Positions 24,370-33,255 of a stretch of 64,000 bases of DNA are shown piece by piece. Location of the stretch: positions 41,805,215-41,869,214 of the forward strand of contig BTRK01000003.1 in assembly GCA_036245805.1 (NCBI GenBank). The letters are read 5' to 3'. Position 1 is the stretch's first letter, and each line of letters opens with the position of its first letter. Below the pieces are notes generated by a model. It saw nothing but the letters and a program-made list of their open reading frames with translations. It did no database searches and had not been told where the DNA came from. This stretch comes from Pristionchus mayeri. Taxonomy: Eukaryota; Nematoda; Chromadorea; Rhabditida; Neodiplogasteridae. The position numbers and the translations under genes are program-made.

Positions 24370-27184
24370 CTAGAGCGACCAGATATCGTTGTCGAGCGAG
24401 ATCTTGATGGCGCCAGCAACGAGTCCTGAAACATCATTACTTGCGAAGGTGATTTAAGAACGAATATAGCATTTTTTTCCGCAAATGCAATGTAAGTGCA
24501 TTTTGAGCTAGAAATAAATAAATAAAACCACAAAAGTACCTGAGTGTGGACGCTTCGCCGCACCGCCGATACCTTCCGTGATGTTCTTCACTCCAGGAGT
24601 CGGGGCGTCCTAGAAGTAGATACAATATATTGAGTGGGAAGTCTGTTCTCTAGTTGTTCTATGGTCTCTGGTGCGATTTTTCGCGTCGCAAAATTAAATT
24701 ATTTGTAAGACTCTCACCCTACTTCCTAAAAGTGAATTACCTCAGTAGTAGGATACTTTTTTAAGGAGAATATTTACTGTAATATTACCCTACATATTCT
24801 GAGTTATCATAAGAACCATCTGGATACGCCTCTTGCGTGGTATTGGGTGAGGAAAACGTGCTAGTGGTGACTCACTTTTAGCAATCCGCCAATTCGATTC
24901 CTTCCTGCGCTTCTTCGCTTCTCCATGGTCACGCACTCGTATGTTGAACTCCTCGCGATGCTCTGGATATAAACCAAGATAAATAATCGAAACACGATAA
25001 TTAGATACCGAATAAACAGGAACGACAATACATGATAGCAAAGAGAGTGGGAAAATAGCACGATCAACTAACAAAGGGGGTTCCAGCGCAGGGCGAGTGA
25101 GTCAATTACAGCGTCGAAAAGCTGTTTGTTAATAAAAAAAATTCTAAGAAACGATTTTTATAATAAAACAGCTATTTAACGCGGTTAACAATCAAAATCG
25201 CGTTTAGAATGGTCAGAAAAACGCGTTACGTTGCTACGTCGAAAATGGAACGATTTTGGTGCTCCAAGTAAGTTAACGCTGTAAAAATCGATAGAGTACG
25301 CATCAAATTATCGCAATTCAATAAACGCAGAATGAAAATAAAGCAAAAACAAACATTAGAAGGGGAAGAAACTGAGGCTCGAATGAAGGCTTCAGTTTGC
25401 GATTTGTTGGCTAATTGCCAAGCCAATACCGTATTCACTTGAGAGCGCTAAATTTTCGTTGCGAGAGTTTTCATGTATGAATTCCCCGGAGCACTCCTTT
25501 AAGTTATTCTCACCAATGCAATCGAACTTCATTGTGCTCGTTGTGTCATTTGCCGTCATCTGTATACCACCCCATTGTCATTGAGCATTTCGCTTCGCCT
25601 CCCAAATATTTATTATTAAAGCTGAAAAGAAGGCCGTTTGTTTGATATTTTTACAATTATAATATTTATAACATAAACTCACTAGAGCCCGGAACTAGCT
25701 TCTTTGCAGGTCACGGTAACCGTTTTATAAAAAGGGTCTCCTTTTACGTTTACATTTCCGGATGATGCGCAGTCTGGAGTGGAAAATGAATTCAATTCGG
25801 ATAATAATCAACACAAATATTTACTCTAAGTGCCACAAATACCTTCTCAGTGAATGAATCAAGTTCTCACATGGTACGCATTTTGCAGCTAGTGGAGTTG
25901 AAGTATCGGCGATCTTCTTTGCATAAATTAAACGGGTTTCCGTCTCGACGCCCTTCCACATCTGATTTGGCCGATCACAGTCGATATTCCAGTATCGAGT
26001 CGAATTGTATCTGCCAGCCAAGCATTAGATCTCGGATATACACTGGACGAACTCTATCGCATGCAGTGATTGCTGATAGCTGCGACAATGTAGATGATTC
26101 ATTTTGAATTGCATCTAAATTAGGGCTTGCATGAAAATAACTTCGGACTGCTCACTAGTGTTGGTATTTCGATAATAACGGGCTTGCTAAAACGCGCCTC
26201 GCCATAGCGGGCCCGCGACCTCTGAGGGAGAGGTAGCGGGCCCGCTACATATCGCAACATATCGCTACGTATCACGCCCCTGCGCCGCCTCTCTCCCTCG
26301 CCTCCTCCCGCTCTCTCTGACCCGGTAAGGATAGAACGCGCGGCCAAGAGATGACCGCGGCCCTGTCCGCGTTGGAAAGCTAACGTAACGATATGTAACG
26401 ATAGGTAGCGGGCCCGCTACCTCTCCCTCGCTAGTTACGGGCCCGCAATATCGCTATCGTTTAGCCTACCCTACTGCTCACCCCTTCGACTTGATCATAC
26501 GTGCATCGTGATAGACCTGAACCAGTAATTGATCTTACAAGCAAAACGAAATCCAATATTTTTTCAGGTTTTTCGCTAAACACAAAAATCTGGATCGAAG
26601 TCGCACTTTTTTACATATACCGGAAAATTGAGTTCGATAAATGTGAATTGCGAAAATTGAAGCAATGTCTAGAAAAGGTGGTGATGTTATTGAATCACCT
26701 TGGCGGCACTCAACGCGTGTCGCGGTGTCTCGATGCACAGCTATAGCAGCCAAACTTTTTCCACTCGGCCGATCCCTCCAGCCGTCGTTCGAATTGCACG
26801 TCACCTCGTCCCCGCTCACTTGTTTATCGTCGACGCTGACGATATCATAATTATGCTAATATATTTTTATATGAATATTATTAATGGTTTTTTGCCATAA
26901 TTATCGCTTGAAAATGGTTAGCGCACTCACTACAAGTCAAAGACTGGGTCTTTACACTTGAAATGATCCGTCTTAACAGCATCAACACTGATGTCGACTC
27001 CTTCTCCAGTTTCAAAATGGCAGACTGAAATGAGATACAAAATTATCAAATGCCACCAAAATTCTTGAAGATAAGATAAACTAAGCATTATTTGTGAAAT
27101 GTATCAATTACTGAGGTATTCTGCGAATATATCCCGAGTGCATAGCATCAGCAGGAGTGCGCGCAGCATAGTATTTGTCCGCAT
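24370..27184 (-). CDS. secreted cysteine-rich protein, eight exons, unknown function
   Basis: Exons: 27184-27112, 27024-26931, 26835-26699, 26010-25871, 25773-25683, about 24960-24876, 24609-24540, 24425-24370 (TAG). The start MRTNTMLRALLLMLCTRDIF is a signal peptide. The mature part has paired cysteines: ICHFETGEGVD, DHFKCKDPVFDLY, VTCNSNDGW, RVECRQ, NIDCDRPNQMW, AAKCVP, YCASSGNVNVKGDPFYKTV, TVTCKEASSG and STYECVT. It ends GLVAGAIKISLDNDIWSL. The C...TVTC spacing recalls the small C6-type cysteine repeats of nematode extracellular proteins, but this is only a resemblance. All junctions are in phase except exon 3 to exon 4, where the frame shifts by one; a foldback element (26.15-26.47 kb) lies in that intron, so a small exon may be hidden or lost. 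The GGGGAATNC-type element ends at 22.97 and 25.50 kb bracket its 3' half. Confidence 0.6.
26155..26465. mobile_element. GC-rich foldback MITE with AGCGGGCCCGCTAC motifs
   Basis: GTAGCGGGCCCGCTAC occurs as a perfect self-palindrome in both halves (about 26230 and 26406). The flanks mirror each other (GATAATAACGGGCTTGC against GGGCCCGCAATATCGCTATC; GAGGGAGAGGTAGCGGGCCC against GGGCCCGCTACCTCTCCCTC). About 310 bp, no ORF. It sits in an intron of the cysteine-rich gene. Confidence 0.75.
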
Positions 27185-27627
27185 CCTGAGAGAAATAAAA
27201 TGAGACGAGCTCGGGTACGGTAATCCAGGGATACTGTAGCGTGCGAGGGTCGTACCTCAGATTTGGGGAGACGAGCAGAGAGAACCGGTCGAAATGAGAA
27301 AAATAGTCGAGAATGGAGAGTAGAGAGGAAGGGGGAGGATTTTACTGAGTGATTTGAATGCAAATTACCCATTGTGTGAGCTTATAATTGAATTATCTCG
27401 AGAACAAAAATAGGATTAGGGAAATCGAAAACGTGACAATATGAAAGTTATTCTTTCAATGTCGACGAGTTGTTTAATATTGATGATATGTAAAACTTGG
27501 TTTAGAAAATCACGCAAATTCTCCAAGGTTGTTTATGTGGCTGTCTATTTCACATTTGCTCTGCATATCTATTGCTTATGTTAATTACAAAAATCATAAT
27601 TAAAGCGAAACGGTCAACCAAAGTGTT

Positions 27628-27832
27628 GTGCATCGTTCAAGGGCAGAAATTGCAGATATCTCAACTCTAACTCGTGCTATGGCTCGAACAGGCCCCAAAG
27701 AGCTCCAAGTGATGGGCTTTGCAATCGATCCATTCAGGCCCAATCGATATGCGCGATCTATATTGCATCATCATGACGAGTGGTCATTGGTCTCACTATT
27801 CAAGGTTTCATATCACTTTGTCAAGCCATCTA
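27628..27832 (+). pseudogene. small fragment of a zinc-finger gene (unit 3)
   Basis: ATCGTTCAAGGGCAGAA and GGCCCCAAAGAGCTCCAAGT occur here about 60 bases apart. The same two strings occur in copy A at about 17330 and 17827. This suggests that the intervening exon and intron were deleted here. The fragment ends where the mariner element starts. Confidence 0.45.
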
Positions 27833-29072
27833 TTGGTGTGTCCGGAAAGTTCGTATTATTTTTTGTTTATATTTTTTATTCAATGCTTTACAATTCTCAG
27901 TGACCAATGTATGCCCCCTTCTTTCTCACTACCTCCCTCCAGCGATTGGGCAGGGTCTCGATTCCTCTCTTCCAGAATGCGGGTTTCTTCGAGACCGCCC
28001 AGTTCACGAAAGCCCTCACAACTTCATCTCGATTCTTGAACTTCTTTTCTTTGCAGAAGTCAGAGAGAGAGCGGAAGCAGTGGTAGTCGCATGGGGAGAG
28101 ATCCGGGGAATACGGTGGATGGGGAATCCTCTCGATCTTCAGCTAGTCCATTTTCTTCTGGGTTATCTTCGCTCGATGTGGGCGAGCATTGTCCATCAGA
28201 AGAAGAATTTTGCCCTGGTTCAGGAGTCTGGGAGGGACTCTGATCGCGACATCTTCCAGTTGTTCAGAGAAGAGGTCGGCATTGATGCTGGTGCCAGGGG
28301 CGAGGATCTCCCAGTAGATGGGCCCGAGCACTGAGAAGAAGAAGCAGAGGAGTTCCTTCTTTCCGTGCTCTTCCTTCTTCGGGACGGGCGTGGGCTTCTC
28401 ATCTGCATCCGCCCATTGCAGTCTCCTCACAGGGTTATCGTACGTGATCCACTTCTCATCTGTAGCGATGATGGAATTGACCCATCGAAGATTGGATCTA
28501 CGATGGAGTAATTCCCGACAGACTTGAACACGATTTTTCAGCTGTTCGGGGGAGAGGTCATGGGGAATCGCTTGTGGGAGTTTCGGCTTCTTCCCAGATC
28601 GATGGAGGATATCGGACACCGTTGATCTGGGAGTACCAGTATCCTTCTTCAACTCACGCACACTGGCCATGGGCTTGCGCTTCAGTTTGCGGAGAACGAG
28701 AGGCTGATCGAGGGAGGGAGGGCGTCCAGAGCGGGGTTGATCATCGAGACCAAACTCCCCTTTCTTGAAGAGGGAGAACCACTTATAGCAGAAGGGTATG
28801 GAGGGGGCGTCAGCTCCTTCCGACTGGGCCAGGGCAGAGTGGGCCTCCTTCACGGATCGGCCAAGACGGTAGTAATGAAGTAAAACTGCTCGGAGGTAGA
28901 GATGGGAGTCCATCACAAGAATCAATGTAGCAACTAGAAGACTGATTAAATCCTCTCACTACTCAACGTCAGAATGATGCAATACATTGTTGACAAACAG
29001 ATTGCAATCACTGCATTTGATCGCGAACTGACTTTTTTCCGAAGCATTATACGAACTTTCCGGACACCCCAA
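27833..29072 (-). mobile_element. mariner-family DNA transposon, nearly intact
   Basis: The ends TTGGTGTGTCCGGAAAGTTC (27833) and GAACTTTCCGGACACCCCAA (29072) form terminal inverted repeats of about 25 bp, flanked on both sides by the TA target duplication. Length is 1240 bp, the usual size for mariner. It carries one transposase gene on the minus strand. Confidence 0.93.
27897..28925 (-). pseudogene. mariner transposase with a single internal stop
   Basis: The frame runs from ATG at 28925 (or the next Met, 28913) to TGA at 27897, about 342 codons, the normal length for mariner. N-terminal helix-turn-helix region: VKEAHSALAQSEG and CYKWFSLFKKGEFGLDDQPR. Linker and second DNA-binding region: SGRPPSLD, STVSDILHRSGKK. 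Catalytic triad of the D,D34D type: IIATDEKWITYDN, LLLMDNARPHRAK, then PYSPDLSPCDYHCF. One TAG about 28143 (right after QKKMD) breaks the frame where related proteins have tryptophan; it lies between the second and third catalytic Asp. The rest is open, so the copy is young. Confidence 0.92.
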
Positions 29073-29089
29073 TAGTAATGGCGATGTCT

Positions 29090-30000
29090 AGTAGCATCCA
29101 AACCGCATTCTGGGCCTGTCCAACGACAGTGTGACATCGCTCATTAACTCTGCGTTCACAAGTCGCTTGCATCCGATACCGTTATCATGCACTAAAAGCT
29201 TGATACTGACAAGATGCATCCGGACAGAGGGAAACCCGTCTCTGTTTCCACCCCTAAGAACCGAGATCGCTACCGAAAGAGAGTACTTCGAAAAAGCACG
29301 GAGATGACCAAAATTCTCGATATCTCGAACACATCCGTTCGTAGTCTTATCAAGCCCCAGCTGACTCTTCGCCTTATCAAGTACGGTAAACTGCACGGAC
29401 TAGATGAGCTCCAGATCAAGCTCCGCAGAAAACGGTACCTAAAACTGTTGTTACTTCGTGTCAGATTCGTGCACTTTGCTACGTTGTTCAGAAATGCAAA
29501 TATATTTACTGTCGAATGCAAGCTGATTTGGAAAAACGACATAATCACTGCCTCTGATCCTGAAGAATCCTAAAATAATTGTGAAGTCACCGGTTAAGTC
29601 AGCTATTCCCTCTGTATCAGAGTTTGGTATGGGACTTGCTCAACATGCAAGTTACCTCTCTTTTTTGCCATTCCGGGCGTCTAGATCAATACCGAGCATT
29701 ACATGAAGCACATCCTCGAAGACGTGCTTTTATCCTGGCTGCCACTTCGATCTGGGCCACTAGATCGTTCAGCAAGATTCTGCTATCATTCACAAGAAAG
29801 AAGTAGTGTCTGGACACCCATGCACCCGATTAATCACTCTGACTGATTGACCCCCGAACTCCCCCGATTTCATCCCTTCGATTTCAGTGTTTGGGGGTGT
29901 TGTTGGCCAAGATGTCCTCTACCAAGCACTCGACACTAATCTTCTTTTAAGCTATTCTTCTCAAAGCATAAAACGAAATCGCTGAAAATTTCCTGCGGGA
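29090..30000 (+). pseudogene. decayed Tc1/mariner-superfamily transposase
   Basis: A frame at 29214-29573 has a helix-turn-helix-like start (RDRYRKRVLRKSTEMTKILD, then ISNTSVRSLIK). Further right, in shifting frames, come DDE-domain remnants: VWDL/WGLAQHA, a string like PGCHFDLGH at about 29740, FQQDSA-like codons, and FSVWGVLLAKMSSTKHSTL at 29886-29935. The order fits one transposase of this superfamily broken by several indels and stops. No inverted-repeat ends were identified. Confidence 0.6.
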
Positions 30001-30059
30001 ATTGACAGTTGGATATGAGCAGTGACTCAAGGTTTTTTCTAGAACTAATTGAGGTCCCA

Positions 30060-30280
30060 TCAAAATTAAATAGTATGTTACTATTGCCCATATCGTTGGT
30101 AAACTTTATCATGAAGCAGATCGCCCAAGTCAAATTCCAAAGGTGGGAATCATATGAAAATATCAGTTCGGGTAATTTTGGCGCACCCTGTATATTGCCG
30201 TTTCATTTCGTTCATTGTCAAGTTCTTTGTTCCCCTACACATTTTAAATATTGTGAACAGATTCTCAACAAATCGAATTA
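30060..30280 (+). pseudogene. 3'-end remnant of a zinc-finger gene unit
   Basis: GTTTCATTTCGTTCATTGT, TTCGTTTCCC-like TTTGTTCCCCTACACATTTT and AAATATTGTGAACAGATTCT match the intron before the last exon of copy A (about 18040-18110). It precedes SL2 copy 4, just as the 18.0-kb segment precedes copy 2. Only non-coding sequence is left. Confidence 0.55.
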
Positions 30281-30464
30281 TGGTGTATTAACTACGGTAA
30301 GCGCTTTTCCCGAATTCTCGATTTTTTTCAGAAAACGGCTTGTATTCTGCCTCCTGCTTCATTCATTGGCAACGGCGACAAGACTGGTGAAATAAAATCA
30401 AAATTTTATTTTAAAATAAAGGAGTTCGGGAAAAGCGCTTACCGTAGTTTTTACACCATAATTC
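30281..30464. mobile_element. 180-bp MITE with CTACGGTAAGCGCTTTTCCC ends
   Basis: The left end TGGTGTATTAACTACGG, then TAAGCGCTTTTCCCGAATTC, is mirrored by GAGTTCGGGAAAAGCGCTTA, CCGTAG, TTTTTACACCA. The terminal inverted repeat is about 30 bp with a small indel. No ORF. Confidence 0.8.
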
Positions 30465-30935
30465 GACTTTTAGCTATTTCTCTATTTTTAACAAAATACA
30501 TATTTTTAAAAAAAATATGATATTCTAATAGAATGTGTATTAGTGCAAGCAGGTGCGAAAACTAAAATAAAAAGTCCGGTTGTTCTTGAAAATTGTTTCG
30601 GGAATTGAATAAATGTCTGAAGTAAAAGTGGATTTATCGATTTACCGCGTTAGATGGAATCTAATCGAAAAACTCACCGAAGTAAAAAAACTTAGAATTT
30701 GTTCGCCGACTCATTCTCCGTACCGCCGCAGTGATTGGAATCGATATAAAAATTACTGTATTTTCTTTGAATATCCGCGCCGCCGCGCGGGCGGACGCTA
30801 ATCGAAATTATACCGACGCTTTATGTTTCTCTCGTCGAGGACTACCTATTGGCGATGTCAGAAGGAATTCGAATTTTTAGCCAGTGCCAGGTCGCTGAAG
30901 AAATATGTTGATTTTCCCAGAAATCGTGTTTTATT

Positions 30936-31040
30936 GCTCTCGGGATATCCCCTCAGAGCTGCCCAAAAACTGTTGGTTCTCTAACACAGAGAGTATCTGG
31001 TCATATGCCCAAGCGTACCTTGAGATACTGGGTTAAAACC
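30936..31040 (-). ncRNA. SL2-type spliced-leader RNA gene, copy 4 (canonical)
   Basis: From 31040 down: GGTTTTAACCCAGTATCTC then AAG, the donor GTACGCTTGGG, a middle stem (CAGATACTCTC...GAGAACC), the Sm-like AGTTTTTGGGC, and the closing stem-loop (CTCTGAGGGGATATCCCGAG). About 105 nt, the usual SL RNA length. The leader is the closest of the four to known nematode SL2 leaders. The conserved upstream block continues to about 31340. This is the copy most likely to be functional. Confidence 0.9.
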
Positions 31041-31340
31041 GACGCTGAGGGCGAGAGGAACTCTCTCGTAGGTGCGCTGCTCTCTAGAAACACCGGGGCA
31101 GAAACAAGCGAGAAAGAGAGGGAGAGGAGGCGGAGTTTCGCGCGTGCCTCTCCCCGCCTCTCCTCATAGAGAGAGGTCGATCGCTACAATTGCCACCCTC
31201 TCTTGGCCGCTAAGTTGTGATAAAGAGCGCGTCAAATGCAGAAAATTTTTAAAAAATTTTGTGATGAGAATAGAGCGTTTGCTTCAGAACGCACGGAACA
31301 TCGTTTCGTAATCGAACAAGAGCACGCTGTCGATTCCCCT
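31041..31340 (-). promoter_or_regulatory. conserved upstream region of SL2 RNA genes
   Basis: Bases right of SL2 copies 1 (10494-10800), 3 (20278-20590) and 4 (31041-31340) share long blocks: GAGGGCGAGAGGAACTCTCT, GGTGCGCTGCTCTCTAGA, ACACCGGGGCAGAAACAAGC, GGAGGCGGAGTTTCGCGCGT, GCCTCTCCCCGCCT and GATCGCTACAATTGCCA. Since SL RNAs are transcribed leftwards, this is the promoter side; snRNA-type promoters usually sit 50-70 bases upstream of the start. Conservation past 250 bases may simply reflect shared descent of the unit. I cannot name the proximal element from sequence alone. Confidence 0.55.
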
Positions 31341-31342
31341 TT

Positions 31343-31577
31343 AGAGGAGGAGTAAATGCAAACGCGCGCCCGGTTGGAATATGTTTAACCTACGGACGCA
31401 CTCTCTTCAAGTCGCGTGCTATCTCGCCCCCTTCCCTGAGCTGTCCTTGATCTGGCTCCCAGCCAACTAGCTATAACTCGGTTCGGAATGGAATGTGAAA
31501 AAAGCTTATTATCGTCGTGGAGCTCTATGCCGTGCATATGATAGCTTCAAAAATTGAATTTTGAGTTTACTCCTCCT
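31343..31577. mobile_element. MITE with TTTAGAGGAGGAGTAAA/TTTACTCCTCCTTTAA ends
   Basis: The ends mirror each other. Internal words AACGCGCGCCCGGTTGG and ATATGTTT recur in the opposite orientation at 50.32-50.58 kb (CAACCGGGCGCGCGTTTGTC). About 235 bp, no ORF. Confidence 0.7.
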
Positions 31578-31876
31578 TTAAAGGGGTGCTCCGCGGAATG
31601 TTCAGTCACCCATACTAGCAGAGTGGATATCGTAGAGGCCACTCAACTGATCGGAAATCACTTTGTACGAAGTTCCACAAATGCCTCTGAGGCTATTTAC
31701 ATACGCGCAAAGTTCATTGAAAGCACAGGGTCGTGACTAGTTCGTTTATGTTTCACTCGCTCAACATAATGATCGTCTCTTTCTCGGGTTAAATTCGATA
31801 CAGCTTCCCATTGCAAACGTGGAATTTTGTGGTGGGACTCCCTTGCATTCATTCCCCGGAGCACTCCTTTAATCAT
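31577..31876. mobile_element. MITE with TTTAAAGGGGTGCTCCGCGG ends
   Basis: The left end TTTAAAGGGGTGCTCCGCGG and right end TTCCCCGGAGCACTCCTTTAA are inverted repeats. Inside: GTGGATATCGTAGAGGCCAC, AATCACTTTGTACGAAGTTC, GCAAAGTTCATTGAAAGCAC. The same core is at 50.60-50.88 kb. It directly abuts the preceding MITE. Confidence 0.8.
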
Positions 31877-32032
31877 TCCTCCGATCTTTGATCATCTTTG
31901 ATCCGATCTTTGATCTTTGATCAATAGTGTAAATTTAATGCCCTCCTACATTGATCAGCGAACCCCCTTTCCTTACCGAGAGTCAAAATCTTTCCCAAAA
32001 AAAACTGGCCGATTCTTTCGCCTTTCCCTGAA

Positions 32033-32146
32033 GCTTGCGACAACACCTCATTGAAAAAACGAAACCCGTTCGATCTGTAAAGTTAAGCAACAGTGGTCCC
32101 TATAGTACTTGGATCGAAGACGGCTTGGGAATTCTGGATGTACGCA
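32033..32146 (+). rRNA. degenerate 5S rRNA-like sequence (pseudogene)
   Basis: Starts GCTTGCGACAACACCTC and carries the 5S hallmarks TTCGATCTGTAAAGTTAAGC, AACAGTGG, TAGTACTTGGATCGAAGACG and GCTTGGGAATTCTGGATGTA. Nematode 5S has CCGATCTG..AAGTTAAGC, AGTACTTGGATCGGAGACGG and CCTGGGAATCCTGGATGTTG at these places. Many substitutions in the paired regions (for example AAAAAACGAAACC in the first loop) make a functional RNA unlikely. It lies about 1 kb from SL2 copy 4; in several nematodes 5S genes and SL1 genes share a repeat. Confidence 0.8.
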
Positions 32147-33255
32147 TTTTGCCCTTTTCAGTAGTCAACGAATGTTTCGTGCATTCAGCCTGCTGTGGAC
32201 GATATTTTGCTGTTTTTTCAGTCCAGGAAGAATGATCAACGGCCAACATTTGTTGAAAGCCTTACTAATTCGTCTTTCCTTGTCTGAATGATAATGAAAT
32301 TTATTTATTTTTATTATTTATCGTAAACCACAAGGCTGCTTCAGGCAATAGTAGGCATACTTTTGCGGAATTGCGAAAATTATAATTATTTTCGCTCCAG
32401 TTGATGCGATCTAGTCGCTGCTGAATATACCAGATGCTCCCTCGCTCTGTGATTGATCAATAAAATGTCGCCCTCATCAGTATATAGATTACATAGAATT
32501 GCCAGGGGGCATGCTTGGAATCGATTTCAACCATTGGCATACTTGTTGACTTTAAAGCTGTGAATATCGCTTCATTTCAACCAAAGTGGACAATAAAGTT
32601 GTCACATGCTGATTTGTGTTAGCATAAATGCCGAGATCTCATTTTGTTCCTCTGCGTGCTCTATTTCACAGTTACGCAACAACTACTTGGATTGATTATG
32701 TCATCTGAACATCCCCCTTCTGTCATGTTTATGCAGAAATGTCTATGGGATAGGCTCATGTTTCTTATTGATGCGCGTTGACCTCTCTCGTTCTCTTGCT
32801 CTTGTCACCTCTAAGAGATAGTCTCTTTTTGACTTCAATGAGCGATGCCTGTTAATCTACAAAAGCATACCTCCTTTCTCGACTAACCACTTTCTTTTCT
32901 AAATGTTTCTATCTTCATCACGTGTGTCTCTTTACCATTGTATCATCAATTCACTAGAGTTCCTCCATCGAATCGCATAAAAACTCCTCGAACTATTGAA
33001 CTAATAGATGATGTTAAAAAATAGGACGTTCTTTCTGATTGGTTTAATTCGGTACTTTCGCGTTTAGTATCCCCGTTGATCTCCCTCATGTAGTGAAGTG
33101 AGAATTGATAAATGATTCCGTTTCTAGTGAGTATATCATTCAACTAGCTCAAAATAAAGATTACAATCAGTCATTCCCCAGCTGGCCGAGAAGCCCATAT
33201 TCACACTCATCACATGGCTTGATAGCATTGATTCATGCACAACAGATGGTTGCAG
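32147..33255 (+). repeat. segment homologous to 11.2-12.1 kb (unit spacer)
   Basis: Ordered matches to unit 1: TTTTGCGGAATTGCGAAAAT (11268), TTTCGCTCCAGTTG (11302), ATGCGATCTAG (11320), GACTTTAAAGCTGTG against CCTTTAAAGCAGTA (11470), TTGGATTGATTATGTCAT (11595), GGATAGGCTCATGTTTCTTA (11654), GTTGGCTGGCCGAGAAGC-like words (12063). The 137-codon ORF present in unit 1 here is not kept in frame, so the segment is treated as non-coding spacer. Confidence 0.65.

Noticed and set aside
24141..24563. 140-codon minus-strand open frame
   Set aside because: Its frame crosses the better-supported exons of the cysteine-rich gene (24609-24540 and 24425-24370) in another phase.
28574..28768. plus-strand open frames inside 27.9-28.9 kb
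   Set aside because: They are shadows of the mariner transposase on the minus strand.
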